Below, piece by piece: positions 8,773-17,702 of a stretch of DNA of 64,000 nt; position 1 is the stretch's first letter, and each line of letters opens with the position of its first letter. Both the position numbers and the translations under genes were made by a program. The notes below the pieces were generated by a model, which worked only from the letters and a program-made list of their open reading frames with translations, was not told the origin of the DNA and did not search any database. Origin of the DNA: Micavibrio_A sp964539025 (GTDB taxonomy: Bacteria > Pseudomonadota > Alphaproteobacteria > Micavibrionales > Micavibrionaceae); the NCBI GenBank assembly GCA_964539025.1, contig CAZIFA010000001.1:248001-312000 (forward strand). Reading direction: 5' to 3'.

Positions 8773-11421
8773 TGATTTCAAGCGATACAGCGCTTCGAGC
8801 GCGTCTTTGGGCGATAGCGCATCGGGATCTATTTCATTCAGTTCTTCTTCAACTTTTGATGGTTTGGTCGCGGCCTTTTGCGGCGCGGTCTGGAACAGGG
8901 GCAGATCATCGGCAAGACGCGTGAGCGCGCCGGAATGTTCGCCCTTATTCAACAGCTCCAGAACCTGCTGCGCGCGGTCGATGACATTCGTGGGCAAGCC
9001 AGCCAGCCTTGCGACGTGGATGCCGTAGGACCTATCCGCCGCGCCGGGTTTCACGGCGTGCATGAAAATAATGTCATCGTTCCATTCGCGCACCTGCATC
9101 GAATAACAGGCCAGCGACGAAAGGCGGGATTTCAGGTTTGTGAGTTCATGGTAGTGCGTGGCGAAAATGCTCCGGCACTGACAGGCATCGTGCAATTGTT
9201 CGACACAGGCCCATGCGATGGAGAGTCCGTCATAAGTCGCCGTGCCGCGCCCGATTTCATCGAGGATGACGAGGGAACGGTTTGTGGCTTGGTTTAAGAT
9301 CGTCGCGGTTTCCACCATCTCGACCATGAAGGTGGAACGACCACGGGCGAGATCATCCGATGCGCCGACACGAGAGAAGCATTTATCGACGACGCCTATC
9401 TTGGCCGATGCAGCGGGTACGTAAGAACCCATTTGCGCCAAGATCACGATCAGCGCGTTCTGACGTAAGAAGGTCGATTTACCTGCCATGTTCGGCCCTG
9501 TGAGTAGCCACAGCCTTTGCCCGGGGTCGAGCGAGCAATCATTAGGCACGAACGGCGTTCCGGTCTTTTGCAACGAGGCTTCGACAACCGGGTGGCGTCC
9601 GCCTTCGATGGTGAAGGCGAAGCTTTCTTCCATTTGTGGTCGTACGTAATTGCATTGAACGGCGAGTTCTGCCAAGGACAATGCGACATCCAATTCCGCG
9701 CCCGCGCGGGCGATGTTGCCGAGCGCGTCCGATTGCGCCGCGACTTCTTGTAAAAATTGCGCGAAGAAACGTTGTTCCAGCGCGAGGGATTTTTCCGCCG
9801 CCGATGCGATGTCGCGTTCCAGCTCCGACAATTCCGGCGTCGTAAAGCGCGCGTTGTTGGCGAGCGTCTGACGGTGGATGTAGGGATTGGAATGGTCGTC
9901 CTTTTTCACCATCATCCGGTCTGCATGGCGCGAGGGAACTTCGATATAATAACCGAGCACGTTGTTGTATGCGATTTTGAGCAGGTTGATATCGGTGTGC
10001 TCGCGGTATTTGGCCTGTAATTGCGCGATCAGGCGTTTGCTTTCATCGCGTAAGGACCGCAGATGATCGAGATCGGGGGCGTAGCCGTCGCGGATAAACC
10101 CGCCTTCGCGGTCCATCATGGGGAGTGTGTCATCGAGTGCGGATGTCAAAGTATCGCGTAAGGTTTGCAGGGCATTTTCAACCTTGAACTGGCCCGCGAA
10201 ATATTCACACACCGGATTGCCCGCAGAAATCAGGATGGCGCGCAGCGTTTCTGCGAGTGTGAGCGCATCCCGCACGCCGCCCAGATCGCGAGGGCCGCCG
10301 CGACCGATGGTGAGGCGGGAAAGGGCGCGTTCAAGGTCTGGCAACTGGCGCAAATAATTGCGCAGGTTTTCGCGCAAGGCGCTGGCATCGACGAAGGTTT
10401 CCACCTGATCGTGCCGTGCGGTGATGTCGGATAAAGTTGTCAGCGGCGCAGATAAACGTGTTTGTAACAATCTCGCGCCCGCGCCTGTGACGGTGCGGTC
10501 TATTGTTTCCAGCAAACTGCCTTTGCGTTCGCCTGTTTGCGTGCGAGTGAGTTCTAAGGAGCGGCGTGTGGCCGGATCTATCTCCATCACCGCGCCGAAC
10601 GTGATGCGGCGAGGGCGGGCGATATGCGGCATCTTGCCTTTTTGTGTGCGGTTCACATAGTCGATCAGCGCGCCTGCAGCGGATGTTTCTGCGCGGGAGA
10701 GGGAGCCGAACGATTCAATCGTGCCGACACCGAACACGGATTCCAGACGTTTTTGCGCGTTCTGGGAATCGAACAAGGAGGAAGGTTGTGGTGTGAGGAT
10801 GTTTCTTTGCTGGGCGAAAATTTCTTGCGCGGCAAGGCGGTCCTGCAACAAGATTTCAGAAGGCCCGATGCGGTCCAGCGCCGCGCCGATCTGGTCGCGT
10901 TCCGCCGCTTGTACGAGGAATTCACCTGTTGAGAGATCAAGCCATGACAAGCCGAACGCGCCCGCGGTTTCGCACACACAAGCGAGGTAATTGTTTTCGC
11001 GTGCGTTCAGTAATGTATCTTCCGTCAGCGTGCCTTGCGTCACAACGCGGATCACATCGCGATTGACGAGCGCTTTATACCCGCCGCGCTTTTTGGCTTG
11101 TTCCGGCGTTTCGGTTTGTTCGCAGATCGCGACGCGATAGCCGGAACGGATCAGTTTGGCCAGATACGGCTCGTAACTGTGAAACGGCACGCCGCACATC
11201 GGGATTTCATCGCCCTGGTTCTTGCCGCGTTTGGTGAGTGTGATATCGAGACATTCGGAGGCTTTGATAGCGTCATCGAAAAACATCTCGTAAAAATCGC
11301 CCATGCGGTAGAAGAGGAGGGTGTCGGGGTACTGCGCTTTCAACGCATGATACTGCGCCATCATCGGCGTATGGCCTTCGGTGGCAAAATCTTCGGATGT
11401 TTTTAGCGCAGGCTGGTTCAT
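8752..11421 (-). CDS. mutS: DNA mismatch repair protein MutS
   Basis: MutS binds mismatches and starts methyl-directed or nick-directed repair. The N-terminal mismatch-binding domain has the F-x-E motif within GDFYEMF (about residues 41-47). The ATPase domain has Walker A GPNMAGKSTFLRQ (about 641) and Walker B with signature DEIGRGTATYDG (about 717). The C-terminal helix-turn-helix dimerisation region, YGIHVARLAGLPTNVIDRA, is present. Length (889 aa) matches the MutS1 family. A family-1 palindromic repeat separates it from coaBC upstream. Confidence 0.97.
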   Translation of the reverse strand: MNQPALKTSEDFATEGHTPMMAQYHALKAQYPDTLLFYRMGDFYEMFFDDAIKASECLDITLTKRGKNQGDEIPMCGVPFHSYEPYLAKLIRSGYRVAICEQTETPEQAKKRGGYKALVNRDVIRVVTQGTLTEDTLLNARENNYLACVCETAGAFGLSWLDLSTGEFLVQAAERDQIGAALDRIGPSEILLQDRLAAQEIFAQQRNILTPQPSSLFDSQNAQKRLESVFGVGTIESFGSLSRAETSAAGALIDYVNRTQKGKMPHIARPRRITFGAVMEIDPATRRSLELTRTQTGERKGSLLETIDRTVTGAGARLLQTRLSAPLTTLSDITARHDQVETFVDASALRENLRNYLRQLPDLERALSRLTIGRGGPRDLGGVRDALTLAETLRAILISAGNPVCEYFAGQFKVENALQTLRDTLTSALDDTLPMMDREGGFIRDGYAPDLDHLRSLRDESKRLIAQLQAKYREHTDINLLKIAYNNVLGYYIEVPSRHADRMMVKKDDHSNPYIHRQTLANNARFTTPELSELERDIASAAEKSLALEQRFFAQFLQEVAAQSDALGNIARAGAELDVALSLAELAVQCNYVRPQMEESFAFTIEGGRHPVVEASLQKTGTPFVPNDCSLDPGQRLWLLTGPNMAGKSTFLRQNALIVILAQMGSYVPAASAKIGVVDKCFSRVGASDDLARGRSTFMVEMVETATILNQATNRSLVILDEIGRGTATYDGLSIAWACVEQLHDACQCRSIFATHYHELTNLKSRLSSLACYSMQVREWNDDIIFMHAVKPGAADRSYGIHVARLAGLPTNVIDRAQQVLELLNKGEHSGALTRLADDLPLFQTAPQKAATKPSKVEEELNEIDPDALSPKDALEALYRLKSLSLKDR

Positions 11422-11431
11422 AAATCCTACT

Positions 11432-11491
11432 TGTCATTCTGAGCCGCAGGCGAAGAATCTCATGAGATCCTTCGCTTCGCTCAGGATGACA
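11432..11491. repeat. Family-1 palindromic repeat between coaBC and mutS
   Basis: This 60-bp imperfect palindrome begins TGTCATTCTGAG and ends CTCAGGATGACA, with GAAGAATCTCATGAGATCC in the centre. It belongs to the same family as the copies at 12726, 14359, 16351, 17524, 32816, 33228 and 41632. It lies between coaBC and mutS. Confidence 0.85.
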
Positions 11492-11495
11492 GAAA

Positions 11496-12713
11496 CTACT
11501 CAGCGGCGTTTTTCACGACGTCCGGCTTGAAAAAATCGGCGATGCGTTGCGCAAGCTGCCTTGCCACATCGTCCTTGCCCATTCTGGGCCATTCTTCAAC
11601 CGTGCCGGATGCCACGAAATATACCTGATTTTCATCGCTTCCGAAGGCGGGATTTGCGGTGGATATGGAGTTAGCCACAATCCAGTCGCAGCCTTTGCGC
11701 GCCAATTTCGCCTTGGCGTTTTCGACCACATTGTCGGTTTCGGCGGCAAAGCCGATCACGAGGCGCGGGCGTGTGGATGATGCTGGGGATGATAGTGTGG
11801 ATAAGATATCAGGTGTTTGCACGAAATTGAGGCTGAGCTTCTCACCCGTTTTCTTCATCTTTTTGCCCGATGCGCTTTCGACCGCCCAATCGGCTACGGC
11901 GGCGTTGGCGATGAAGATATCGGCGGGCAGGGACGATTGCACCGCGCCCAGCATTTCATTTGTGCTTTCGACGCGAATGGTTTTGATGCCTTTAGGATCG
12001 GGCAGGGAGGTTGGGCCGGAGACGAGCGTGACGTGCGCGCCGAGTGCAGTCAAAGCTTTCGCAATCGCGTAGCCTTGCTTGCCGGACGAGCGGTTGGAAA
12101 TATAGCGCACGGGGTCGATCACTTCCTGCGTCGGGCCTGCGGTGACGATGGCGCGAAGCCCTGCGAGGGATTTAGGCTGGAAATGACCTTGCACAGCCTT
12201 GAAGATATCGTCCGGCTCGACCATGCGGCCCGCGCCTGTTTCGCCGCAGGCCATCGCACCAACGGCGGGGCCGAGGATCGTGATATCGCTGCGCTTGGAT
12301 AACGTCTTGATGTTCTCTTGCGTAGACTCATTGCCCCACATCTCGCCATTCATGGCGGGACAGACGATGACGGGCTTGTTTTTCGCGAGCAACGTCGCGG
12401 AGGCGAGATCGTCTGCAATCCCATGCACCATCTTCGCCATCAAATTCGCGGTGGCGGGCGCAACGACGATCAGGTCTGTGTCGCGGGTCAGGTAGATATG
12501 ATCCATCGGTTGTTTCGGATCGAACAATTCCGTGCGCAATCCTTCGTCGGTCAGCGATTGAATGCTGAGCGGCGTAATAAACTCCTCCGCATTCTTCGTC
12601 ATGATCGCGGCGACCTTCGCTCCGTCCTTCTTCAAAAGGCTTATGATCGCGGGCGTTTTAACCGCCGCGATCCCGCCGGAAATAATAAGAAGTATGCTTT
12701 TATCTTTGAGCAT
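11496..12713 (-). CDS. coaBC: Bifunctional phosphopantothenoylcysteine decarboxylase / phosphopantothenate-cysteine ligase
   Basis: CoaBC performs two consecutive steps of coenzyme A synthesis: cysteine ligation to phosphopantothenate, then FMN-dependent decarboxylation. The CoaC half starts ILLIISGGIAAVKTP and holds the PAMN motif around residue 118. The CoaB half begins near residue 185 with VTAGPTQEVIDPVRYISN and contains KKMKKTGEKLSL and TPDIL. I chose the ATG at 12713, because AAGGAT lies just upstream. An ATG six codons earlier has no ribosome site and coincides with the edge of a palindromic repeat. Confidence 0.95.
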   Translation of the reverse strand: MLKDKSILLIISGGIAAVKTPAIISLLKKDGAKVAAIMTKNAEEFITPLSIQSLTDEGLRTELFDPKQPMDHIYLTRDTDLIVVAPATANLMAKMVHGIADDLASATLLAKNKPVIVCPAMNGEMWGNESTQENIKTLSKRSDITILGPAVGAMACGETGAGRMVEPDDIFKAVQGHFQPKSLAGLRAIVTAGPTQEVIDPVRYISNRSSGKQGYAIAKALTALGAHVTLVSGPTSLPDPKGIKTIRVESTNEMLGAVQSSLPADIFIANAAVADWAVESASGKKMKKTGEKLSLNFVQTPDILSTLSSPASSTRPRLVIGFAAETDNVVENAKAKLARKGCDWIVANSISTANPAFGSDENQVYFVASGTVEEWPRMGKDDVARQLAQRIADFFKPDVVKNAAE

Positions 12714-12725
12714 TTTATCCTTCGT

Positions 12726-12791
12726 TGTCATTCTGAGCGTAGCGAAGAATCTCTGTTTCGAGATCCTTCGGGCTGCGCCCTCAGGATGACA
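12726..12791. repeat. Family-1 palindromic repeat upstream of coaBC
   Basis: This is a 66-bp copy starting TGTCATTCTGAGCG and ending CTCAGGATGACA, with a central GTTTCGAGATCC. It touches the 5' end of coaBC and so forms part of its leader. It is closely similar to the copy at 11432. Confidence 0.85.
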
Positions 12792-12804
12792 CCATAATGA
12801 ATAT

Positions 12805-12838
12805 AAAAGAAAAGCCCCGCCTTTAAAGGGCAGGGCTG
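12805..12838 (-). terminator. Rho-independent terminator of the LEA-like gene
   Basis: On the minus strand the stem AGCCCTGCC / GGCGGGGCT with a TTTAAA-containing loop is followed by TTTTCTTTTAT. It lies 35 bases after the stop codon at 12872. Confidence 0.8.
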
Positions 12839-12871
12839 ATCTTATTAGGTCATCCGAAAAAACGCGAGTGA

Positions 12872-13413
12872 TTACTCGGCTTTCGGTGCTTCTTCCGTAG
12901 CGTCTTTTGCTGCATCTGCATCGGCAGCGGCTGCGCTTGCTTCAACATCGGCTGCATCTTTTGCAGCTTCGGCTGTTGCATCAGCGGCGTCTTTTGCAGC
13001 NNNNNNNNNNNNNNNNNNNNNNNNNNNNNNNNNNNNNNNNNNNNNNNNNNNNNNNNNNNNNNNNNNNNNNNNNNNNNNNNNNNNNNNNNNNNNNNNNNNN
13101 CATCGGCTGCATCTTTTGCAGCTTCGGCTGTTGCATCAGCGGCGTCTTTTGCAGCGTCAGCTGTTGCATCGGCAGTGTCTTTAGCGGCTTCGGCGGTTGC
13201 GTCAGCGGCTTCTTTTGCTGCTTCGGCTGCTTGCTCTTCCGTCAGGGCCGGGGCATCGGTCGCTGCGGCTTCAGCAGGAGCTTCGCCCGACGCAGGCTCA
13301 ACAGCCGTGATGTCGGAAGATGCGTCTTGTTTGTTGTAGATAACTTGCATTGCTGCGATACCTGCGAACAGGACAACGGCGGCGAATACAACGGATTTTA
13401 CGATGTTGTTCAT
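12872..13413 (-). CDS. Membrane-anchored Ala-rich LEA-like repeat protein (interrupted by assembly gap)
   Basis: The N-terminus (MNNIVKSVVFAAVVLFAG) is a single membrane anchor. The rest is almost only Ala, Glu, Asp, Lys and Thr arranged in 11-residue repeats of the form ATAEAAKDAAD, the hendecad pattern of group-3 LEA proteins and some envelope coiled coils. The 100 N at 13001-13100 are a placeholder. Reading straight through gives a spurious frame after the gap. The correct frame downstream continues the same repeat and ends EEAPKAE with TAA at 12872, so the real gap length is not 100. GAAGGGA precedes the ATG. Function is unknown; desiccation or envelope protection are possible by analogy only. 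Confidence 0.8.
12946..13206. repeat. 33-bp tandem repeat tract containing the assembly gap
   Basis: The tract is built of 33-bp units coding 11 residues. The 55 bases immediately left of the N run (12946-13000) are identical to the 55 bases immediately right of it (13101-13155), which explains why the assembly broke here. Confidence 0.9.
13001..13100. other. Assembly gap of 100 N
   Basis: This is a run of exactly 100 N. It is a scaffold placeholder, so the true length is unknown. It lies inside a coding tandem repeat. Confidence 0.99.
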
Positions 13414-13565
13414 TAGTCTTTCCCTTCAAAGTTTAAAAAAATACGATATTCACCCACTCGGTGCTTTTTCGCGCACGCTTCATTAGGATGAAACCGTAAT
13501 GAAAGCAATGGGAAAGGTTATAAAAAAGCCTGGCTCAAAGATCAAGCTCTTTTTGCATAAAGCCG

Positions 13566-14321
13566 TTAAATTTTAACGCCTTCATGGATGGCGACGACCC
13601 CCAAAGTCAGGTTTTCGAAGCGGCAACGGCGGAAACCCGCCATTTCCATGCGTTTGAGCAGGTCCTTCTGAGACGGGAATTTGCGAATGCTTTCAACGAG
13701 GTATTGATAGCTATCGCGGTCCTTGGCGACCAATTCGCCCATTTTGGGGATCAGGCGGTAGGAATAGGTGTCATAAATCCTGGCCAAAAACGGTTCATGA
13801 ACCTTGGAGAATTCCAGGCAGTAAAACCGCCCGCCGGGCTTTAAAACCCGCAAAGCCTCGGTCAGGGCTGTGTCTATGTGCGTGACGTTGCGAAGGCCAA
13901 AAGCGATGGTGTAAACATCCGCGCTTTCGTCGGGTAGGGGCAGGCTCTCTGCGTTGCCCGTGACCCATTTGAAATCGTTGCCAAAGCCTTTGTCGATGGC
14001 GCGGTCACGGCCCACGGCGAGCATTTCGGTGTTGAGGTCGCACAGCGTGATATCGCAATCAGGGCCGATCTTCTTGCGAATTCTAAACGCGATATCGCCG
14101 GTGCCGCCCGCAACATCGAGGTAGGATAGGCCAGCACGGGGGCGGATTTTACGCACCAGATGATCTTTCCACAAACGATGCAACCCGCCTGACATTAAAT
14201 CGTTCATGATGTCGTAATTGGAGGCGACGGAATCGAACACGCCGATGACCTTTTGGGTCTTTTGATCGGGGGTTACGGCTTCGGTGCCGAACCAGTTCTT
14301 TTCGGGATTGGATTGGGTCAT
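13566..14321 (-). CDS. ubiE: Ubiquinone/menaquinone biosynthesis C-methyltransferase UbiE
   Basis: UbiE adds the ring C-methyl group in ubiquinone (and menaquinone) synthesis. The sequence shows the family N-terminus with VFDSVASNYDIMNDLMS and GLHRLWKDH, SAM motif I LDVAGGTGDIAFRI (about residues 68-81), and the later LRNVTHIDTALTEALRVLKPGGRF block. Length (251 aa) is normal. In many alphaproteobacteria it neighbours mutM or ubiB; here it stands between the LEA-like gene and a palindromic repeat, so it seems to be transcribed alone. Confidence 0.95.
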   Translation of the reverse strand: MTQSNPEKNWFGTEAVTPDQKTQKVIGVFDSVASNYDIMNDLMSGGLHRLWKDHLVRKIRPRAGLSYLDVAGGTGDIAFRIRKKIGPDCDITLCDLNTEMLAVGRDRAIDKGFGNDFKWVTGNAESLPLPDESADVYTIAFGLRNVTHIDTALTEALRVLKPGGRFYCLEFSKVHEPFLARIYDTYSYRLIPKMGELVAKDRDSYQYLVESIRKFPSQKDLLKRMEMAGFRRCRFENLTLGVVAIHEGVKI

Positions 14322-14358
14322 GGGGACTTATGTAGGACGGTCACAGTCTTTTGTAAAT

Positions 14359-14461
14359 CGTCATTGCGAGGAGGCCGCAGGCCGACGCGGCAATCCAGCC
14401 TTCGATGTATCCGAACCATTGTAAGCTGGATTGCTTCGTCACTTCGTTCCTCGCAATGACG
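14359..14461. repeat. Palindromic repeat, CGTCATTGCGAGG type
   Basis: This 103-bp inverted repeat has CGTCATTGCGAGG at one end and CCTCGCAATGACG at the other; inner arms GCAATCCAGC and GCTGGATTGC also pair. The ends resemble family 1, but the inside differs, so it may be a subfamily. Confidence 0.85.
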
Positions 14462-14552
14462 GGAAATCTTGAATTTTCTGCTAAATATGGTAATGTTACG
14501 GCACTCAACCGCGACCATGGCAAGATGTGCGCTTTCACAAAGGAGATAAGCT

Positions 14553-14726
14553 ATGGTTAAAGCATACAGTTACAAAATTTTCGGTTCAAACGGCGCTTTT
14601 AGTTTAGAAAGTTATGCCACTCGCGAATATATCAAAAGCCGCTCTTCATACATGGAGATTATTGAAACTTCAGAAATTGAAATGGAAATTTCTAAGTTCG
14701 ATGAGCAGGGCAAAGAGATAAAATAG
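14553..14726 (+). CDS. Small hypothetical protein, 57 aa
   Basis: This is a short gene starting MVKAYSYKIFGSNGAF and ending FDEQGKEIK. A strong ribosome site (AAAGGAGATAAG) lies right before the ATG, which is the main support. The protein is acidic with an alternating pattern compatible with a small alpha/beta fold; I do not recognise it. It is AT-richer than murJ, which follows 70 bases later on the same strand. Confidence 0.6.
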   Translation: MVKAYSYKIFGSNGAFSLESYATREYIKSRSSYMEIIETSEIEMEISKFDEQGKEIK

Positions 14727-14795
14727 CAGCCTAAATCCTTCTCTTTTTTAATAAATACCATTTCGTCATTATGGCTTCGCGGCTATAACCATCCC

Positions 14796-16376
14796 ATGAA
14801 ACTGATAAAAGCCATGGCAACGGTTGGAGGATTGACGGGCGTGTCCCGTATCCTAGGATTTATCCGCGACGTTCTGACCGCCATCATTCTGGGCGCGGGG
14901 CCGCTGGCCGATGCGTTTATCGTGGCGCTCAAGCTTCCCAATTTCTTTCGCCGCGTAACGGCGGAGGGCGCATTCTCGGTATCCTTCGTGCCGATGTATT
15001 CGGCCAAGCTGGAAAAAGACGGCGAAAAAGCCGCCGACGCGTTCGCGTCCAACGCCTTTGCCGTGATGATCGTTCTGCTCGCGCCGTTCACGCTGGTCTG
15101 TATCGCCGCGATGCCGCTGATCATCCATCTTCTCGCGCCGGGGTTCGCCGTGGGGGAGGAGCGGTACATTCTCGCCGTCGAAATGACGCGTGTGACATTC
15201 CCGTATCTGCTGTTGATCTCGCTCACAGCGCTGCTCGGCGGGGTTTTGAACGCACATGAAAAATTCGTGCCCTTCGCCGCCGCGCCGATTGTTTTCAACC
15301 TCACGCTGATCGCTGCGCTGTATTTCGCGACACCATACCTTGAATCCGGCGGGCATGCGCTGTCATGGGGTTTGTTTGCGGCGGGCATTCTGCAATTCGT
15401 CGGCCTGCTGTATTTCGTGAAGAAAATGAAAATCGGCATAAGGTTTCAAAGGCCAAAATTCGATGCCGACATCAAAAAGCTTTTCAAACTGATGGGGCCG
15501 GGCGTTATCGGCGCTGGCGTCGTGCATATCAATTTGTTCGCAGACGTTATAATCGCCTCGACGCTGGCGACGGGTTCAATCTCCTATCTTTATTACGCGG
15601 ACCGTTTGAACCAGTTGCCGCTCGGCATGGTGGGGATCGCGGTGGGAACGGCGCTGCTCCCTATGCTCTCCAAAGCCATGGCAGGGGATAATACGATCGA
15701 GGCAAAACACCTGTTCAACCGCGCGTTGGAAGTTTGTTTGATCCTTGCGCTGCCCGCAGGTGTGGCGATGGCGTGTGTCGCGTTGCCGATAATCAAGGCG
15801 TTATTCGAATACGGCAATTTCGATGCGGAAGATTCCCGCATCACGGCGTGGGTGTTGTCGGGATACGCGATCGGCGTTCCGGCCTATGTCGCCAGCAAGG
15901 TTTTTGCCACGACCTATTACGCCCAGCACGACACCAAAACGCCCGTCAAAATGTCGGTGATTTCGGCGCTGCTCAACATCGCGCTGGCGTTAATCTTTAT
16001 CCAGTTCATGGGCGTGGCGGGGATAGCGCTTTCGACCGGCCTGTGCGGCTGGGTGCAATTTATCTTGCTCAAACGCGGCCTGAAAAGCGTGGAAACGGCG
16101 CGGTTTGACGAGCGTTTCAAGCGCAATACGCCAAAAATTATCGTTTCTTCTTGCCTGATGGCGTGCGTTTTGTTATTGGTGGCTTATTACGGAAGCGAAT
16201 ATTTTTATGGTTCAAAATTCGAAAAAATCGCTGCTCTCTCTGTGCTGGTGGCCTCTGGCCTAGCCACATATTCTTGCGCCATCTTCGGATCGGGCGCTAT
16301 CACAATCAAAGATCTCAAAAAATTATTCGTAAGGAAAAAAGGCACCCAAGTGTCATCCCCGTCCAGCGAGGCATAG
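14796..16376 (+). CDS. murJ: Lipid II flippase MurJ
   Basis: MurJ flips lipid II across the inner membrane for peptidoglycan synthesis. The 526-residue protein has about 14 hydrophobic helices. It begins with the MviN/MurJ signature: GGLTGVSRILGFIRDVLTA, then GPLADAFIVALKLPNFFRR and TAEGAFSVSFVPMYS. Later segments such as YYADRLNQLPLGMVGIAVGT also fit. The last eight residues (VSSPSSEA) and the stop codon are encoded by the left end of a family-1 repeat, so the original C-terminus was probably altered by that insertion. trpS follows after the repeat. Confidence 0.95.
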   Translation: MKLIKAMATVGGLTGVSRILGFIRDVLTAIILGAGPLADAFIVALKLPNFFRRVTAEGAFSVSFVPMYSAKLEKDGEKAADAFASNAFAVMIVLLAPFTLVCIAAMPLIIHLLAPGFAVGEERYILAVEMTRVTFPYLLLISLTALLGGVLNAHEKFVPFAAAPIVFNLTLIAALYFATPYLESGGHALSWGLFAAGILQFVGLLYFVKKMKIGIRFQRPKFDADIKKLFKLMGPGVIGAGVVHINLFADVIIASTLATGSISYLYYADRLNQLPLGMVGIAVGTALLPMLSKAMAGDNTIEAKHLFNRALEVCLILALPAGVAMACVALPIIKALFEYGNFDAEDSRITAWVLSGYAIGVPAYVASKVFATTYYAQHDTKTPVKMSVISALLNIALALIFIQFMGVAGIALSTGLCGWVQFILLKRGLKSVETARFDERFKRNTPKIIVSSCLMACVLLLVAYYGSEYFYGSKFEKIAALSVLVASGLATYSCAIFGSGAITIKDLKKLFVRKKGTQVSSPSSEA

Positions 16377-16480
16377 CCGAGCGCCGAACGGGGAACCAGT
16401 ACAAAAAGTGCGGCGCTAGCGCCGCTACATTGTGGATCCCCGCTGTTTAAATCTGCCTGCGGCAGATCGCGGGGATGACA
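16351..16480. repeat. Family-1 palindromic repeat overlapping the 3' end of murJ
   Basis: This is a 130-bp copy from TGTCATCCCCG to CGGGGATGACA, with internal palindromes (GGCGCTAGCGCC and CTGCCTGCGGCAG). Its left 26 bases are read as the end of murJ. Confidence 0.85.
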
Positions 16481-16509
16481 ACGAGGGGGTTATTAGATAA
16501 GGAAGAAAC

Positions 16510-17517
16510 ATGAAACGCATATTTTCGGGCATGCAGCCCACAAACCGTTTAACCATCGGCAACTATCTGGGCGCTTTGCGCAACTGGGTCAAGATGCAAG
16601 ACGAACCCGGCTCGCAATGTATCTATTGCGTGGTCGATCTTCACGCCAACACGACGGGATATAATCCTGATACGCTGAAAAACTCGACCCGCGAAGTCGC
16701 GGCCGCGTATATTGCCGCTGGCGTCGATCCCAAACGTTCGATCATCTTCGCGCAAAGTTCTGTGGCGGGACACGCGCAGCTTGGCTGGATGTTATCCTGC
16801 ATCACGCCGCTCGGCTGGTTGAACCGCATGACTCAGTTCAAGGACAAGGCGGGTAAGGACAAGGAAAAAGCCTCTGCCGGTCTTTACACCTATCCCACGC
16901 TGATGGCCGCTGACGTGTTGCTCTACCATGCGACGCATGTGCCGGTCGGCGATGACCAGAAACAGCATGTCGAACTGATGCGCGACATTGCTATTTCGTT
17001 CAACCAGCATGTCGCGAAGAAGGACTTCTTCCCGCTACCTGAGCCTGTGATTATGGGTGAGGCGACGCGCGTTATGTCGCTGCGCGATGGTACGCAAAAG
17101 ATGAGCAAGTCCGCCGAAAGCGATATGACGCGGATAAACCTCACCGACGATGCCGAAACGATTGCGAATAAAATCAAGAAGGCGAAGACGGATGCGGGGA
17201 ATGTTCCATCATCGGAAAGTGAATTTGAAGGCCGCCCAGAAGCCAAAAACCTAATCACGATCTACGCGGCTCTGGCCGAAATATCGAAGGAAAAGGTTAT
17301 GGCGGAATATGGCGGTCAGCAATTTTCGGCGTTCAAAAACGCGCTGTCTGATCTGACGGTTGCCAAGATGGGCCCGATCACGAACCGGATGCGGGAATTG
17401 ATGTCGGATACGGCTGAAATTGATCGTATTCTGACCGATAGCGCCGACAAGGCCAACGCGATTGCCGAGCCTGTCTTAAAAGAAGCCATGGACATTATGG
17501 GTTTCTGGTCCCGTTAA
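16510..17517 (+). CDS. trpS: Tryptophanyl-tRNA synthetase
   Basis: TrpRS charges tRNA-Trp. This is a class I synthetase of 335 residues, the usual bacterial size. The N-terminus IFSGMQPTNRLTIGNYLGAL holds the HIGH-like motif as TIGN, and KMSKS is present around residue 197 (QKMSKSAESD). AGGAAG lies before the ATG. The murJ-trpS order is common in alphaproteobacteria. Confidence 0.97.
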   Translation: MKRIFSGMQPTNRLTIGNYLGALRNWVKMQDEPGSQCIYCVVDLHANTTGYNPDTLKNSTREVAAAYIAAGVDPKRSIIFAQSSVAGHAQLGWMLSCITPLGWLNRMTQFKDKAGKDKEKASAGLYTYPTLMAADVLLYHATHVPVGDDQKQHVELMRDIAISFNQHVAKKDFFPLPEPVIMGEATRVMSLRDGTQKMSKSAESDMTRINLTDDAETIANKIKKAKTDAGNVPSSESEFEGRPEAKNLITIYAALAEISKEKVMAEYGGQQFSAFKNALSDLTVAKMGPITNRMRELMSDTAEIDRILTDSADKANAIAEPVLKEAMDIMGFWSR

Positions 17518-17523
17518 TTTACC

Positions 17524-17621
17524 TGTCATCCCGACCGGACCCCGGCGAAAGCCGGGGGTAGTGGAGGGATCTTTGGCCTATCCGTTCTGCCAAAGATCCC
17601 TCGGCTTCGCTCGGGATGACA
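17524..17621. repeat. Family-1 palindromic repeat downstream of trpS
   Basis: This 98-bp element runs from TGTCATCCCGA to TCGGGATGACA, with inner arms GAGGGATCTTTGG and CCAAAGATCCCTC plus a small CCCCGGC/GCCGGGG hairpin. The 80 bases between it and the next gene show no other feature except a 21-codon micro-frame. Confidence 0.85.
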
Positions 17622-17702
17622 AAAATTGGGGAATTTGTATATGAACGACGTTTTGCCTTATGAATCTATTGTACCCCCCTATAGCCAAGGTATAATCGAT
17701 TC

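Noticed and set aside
12850..13000. A frame through the N run giving a Gln/Met-rich C-terminus
   Set aside because: The N count is arbitrary; the correct frame after the gap continues the Ala-rich 11-residue repeat and ends at 12872.
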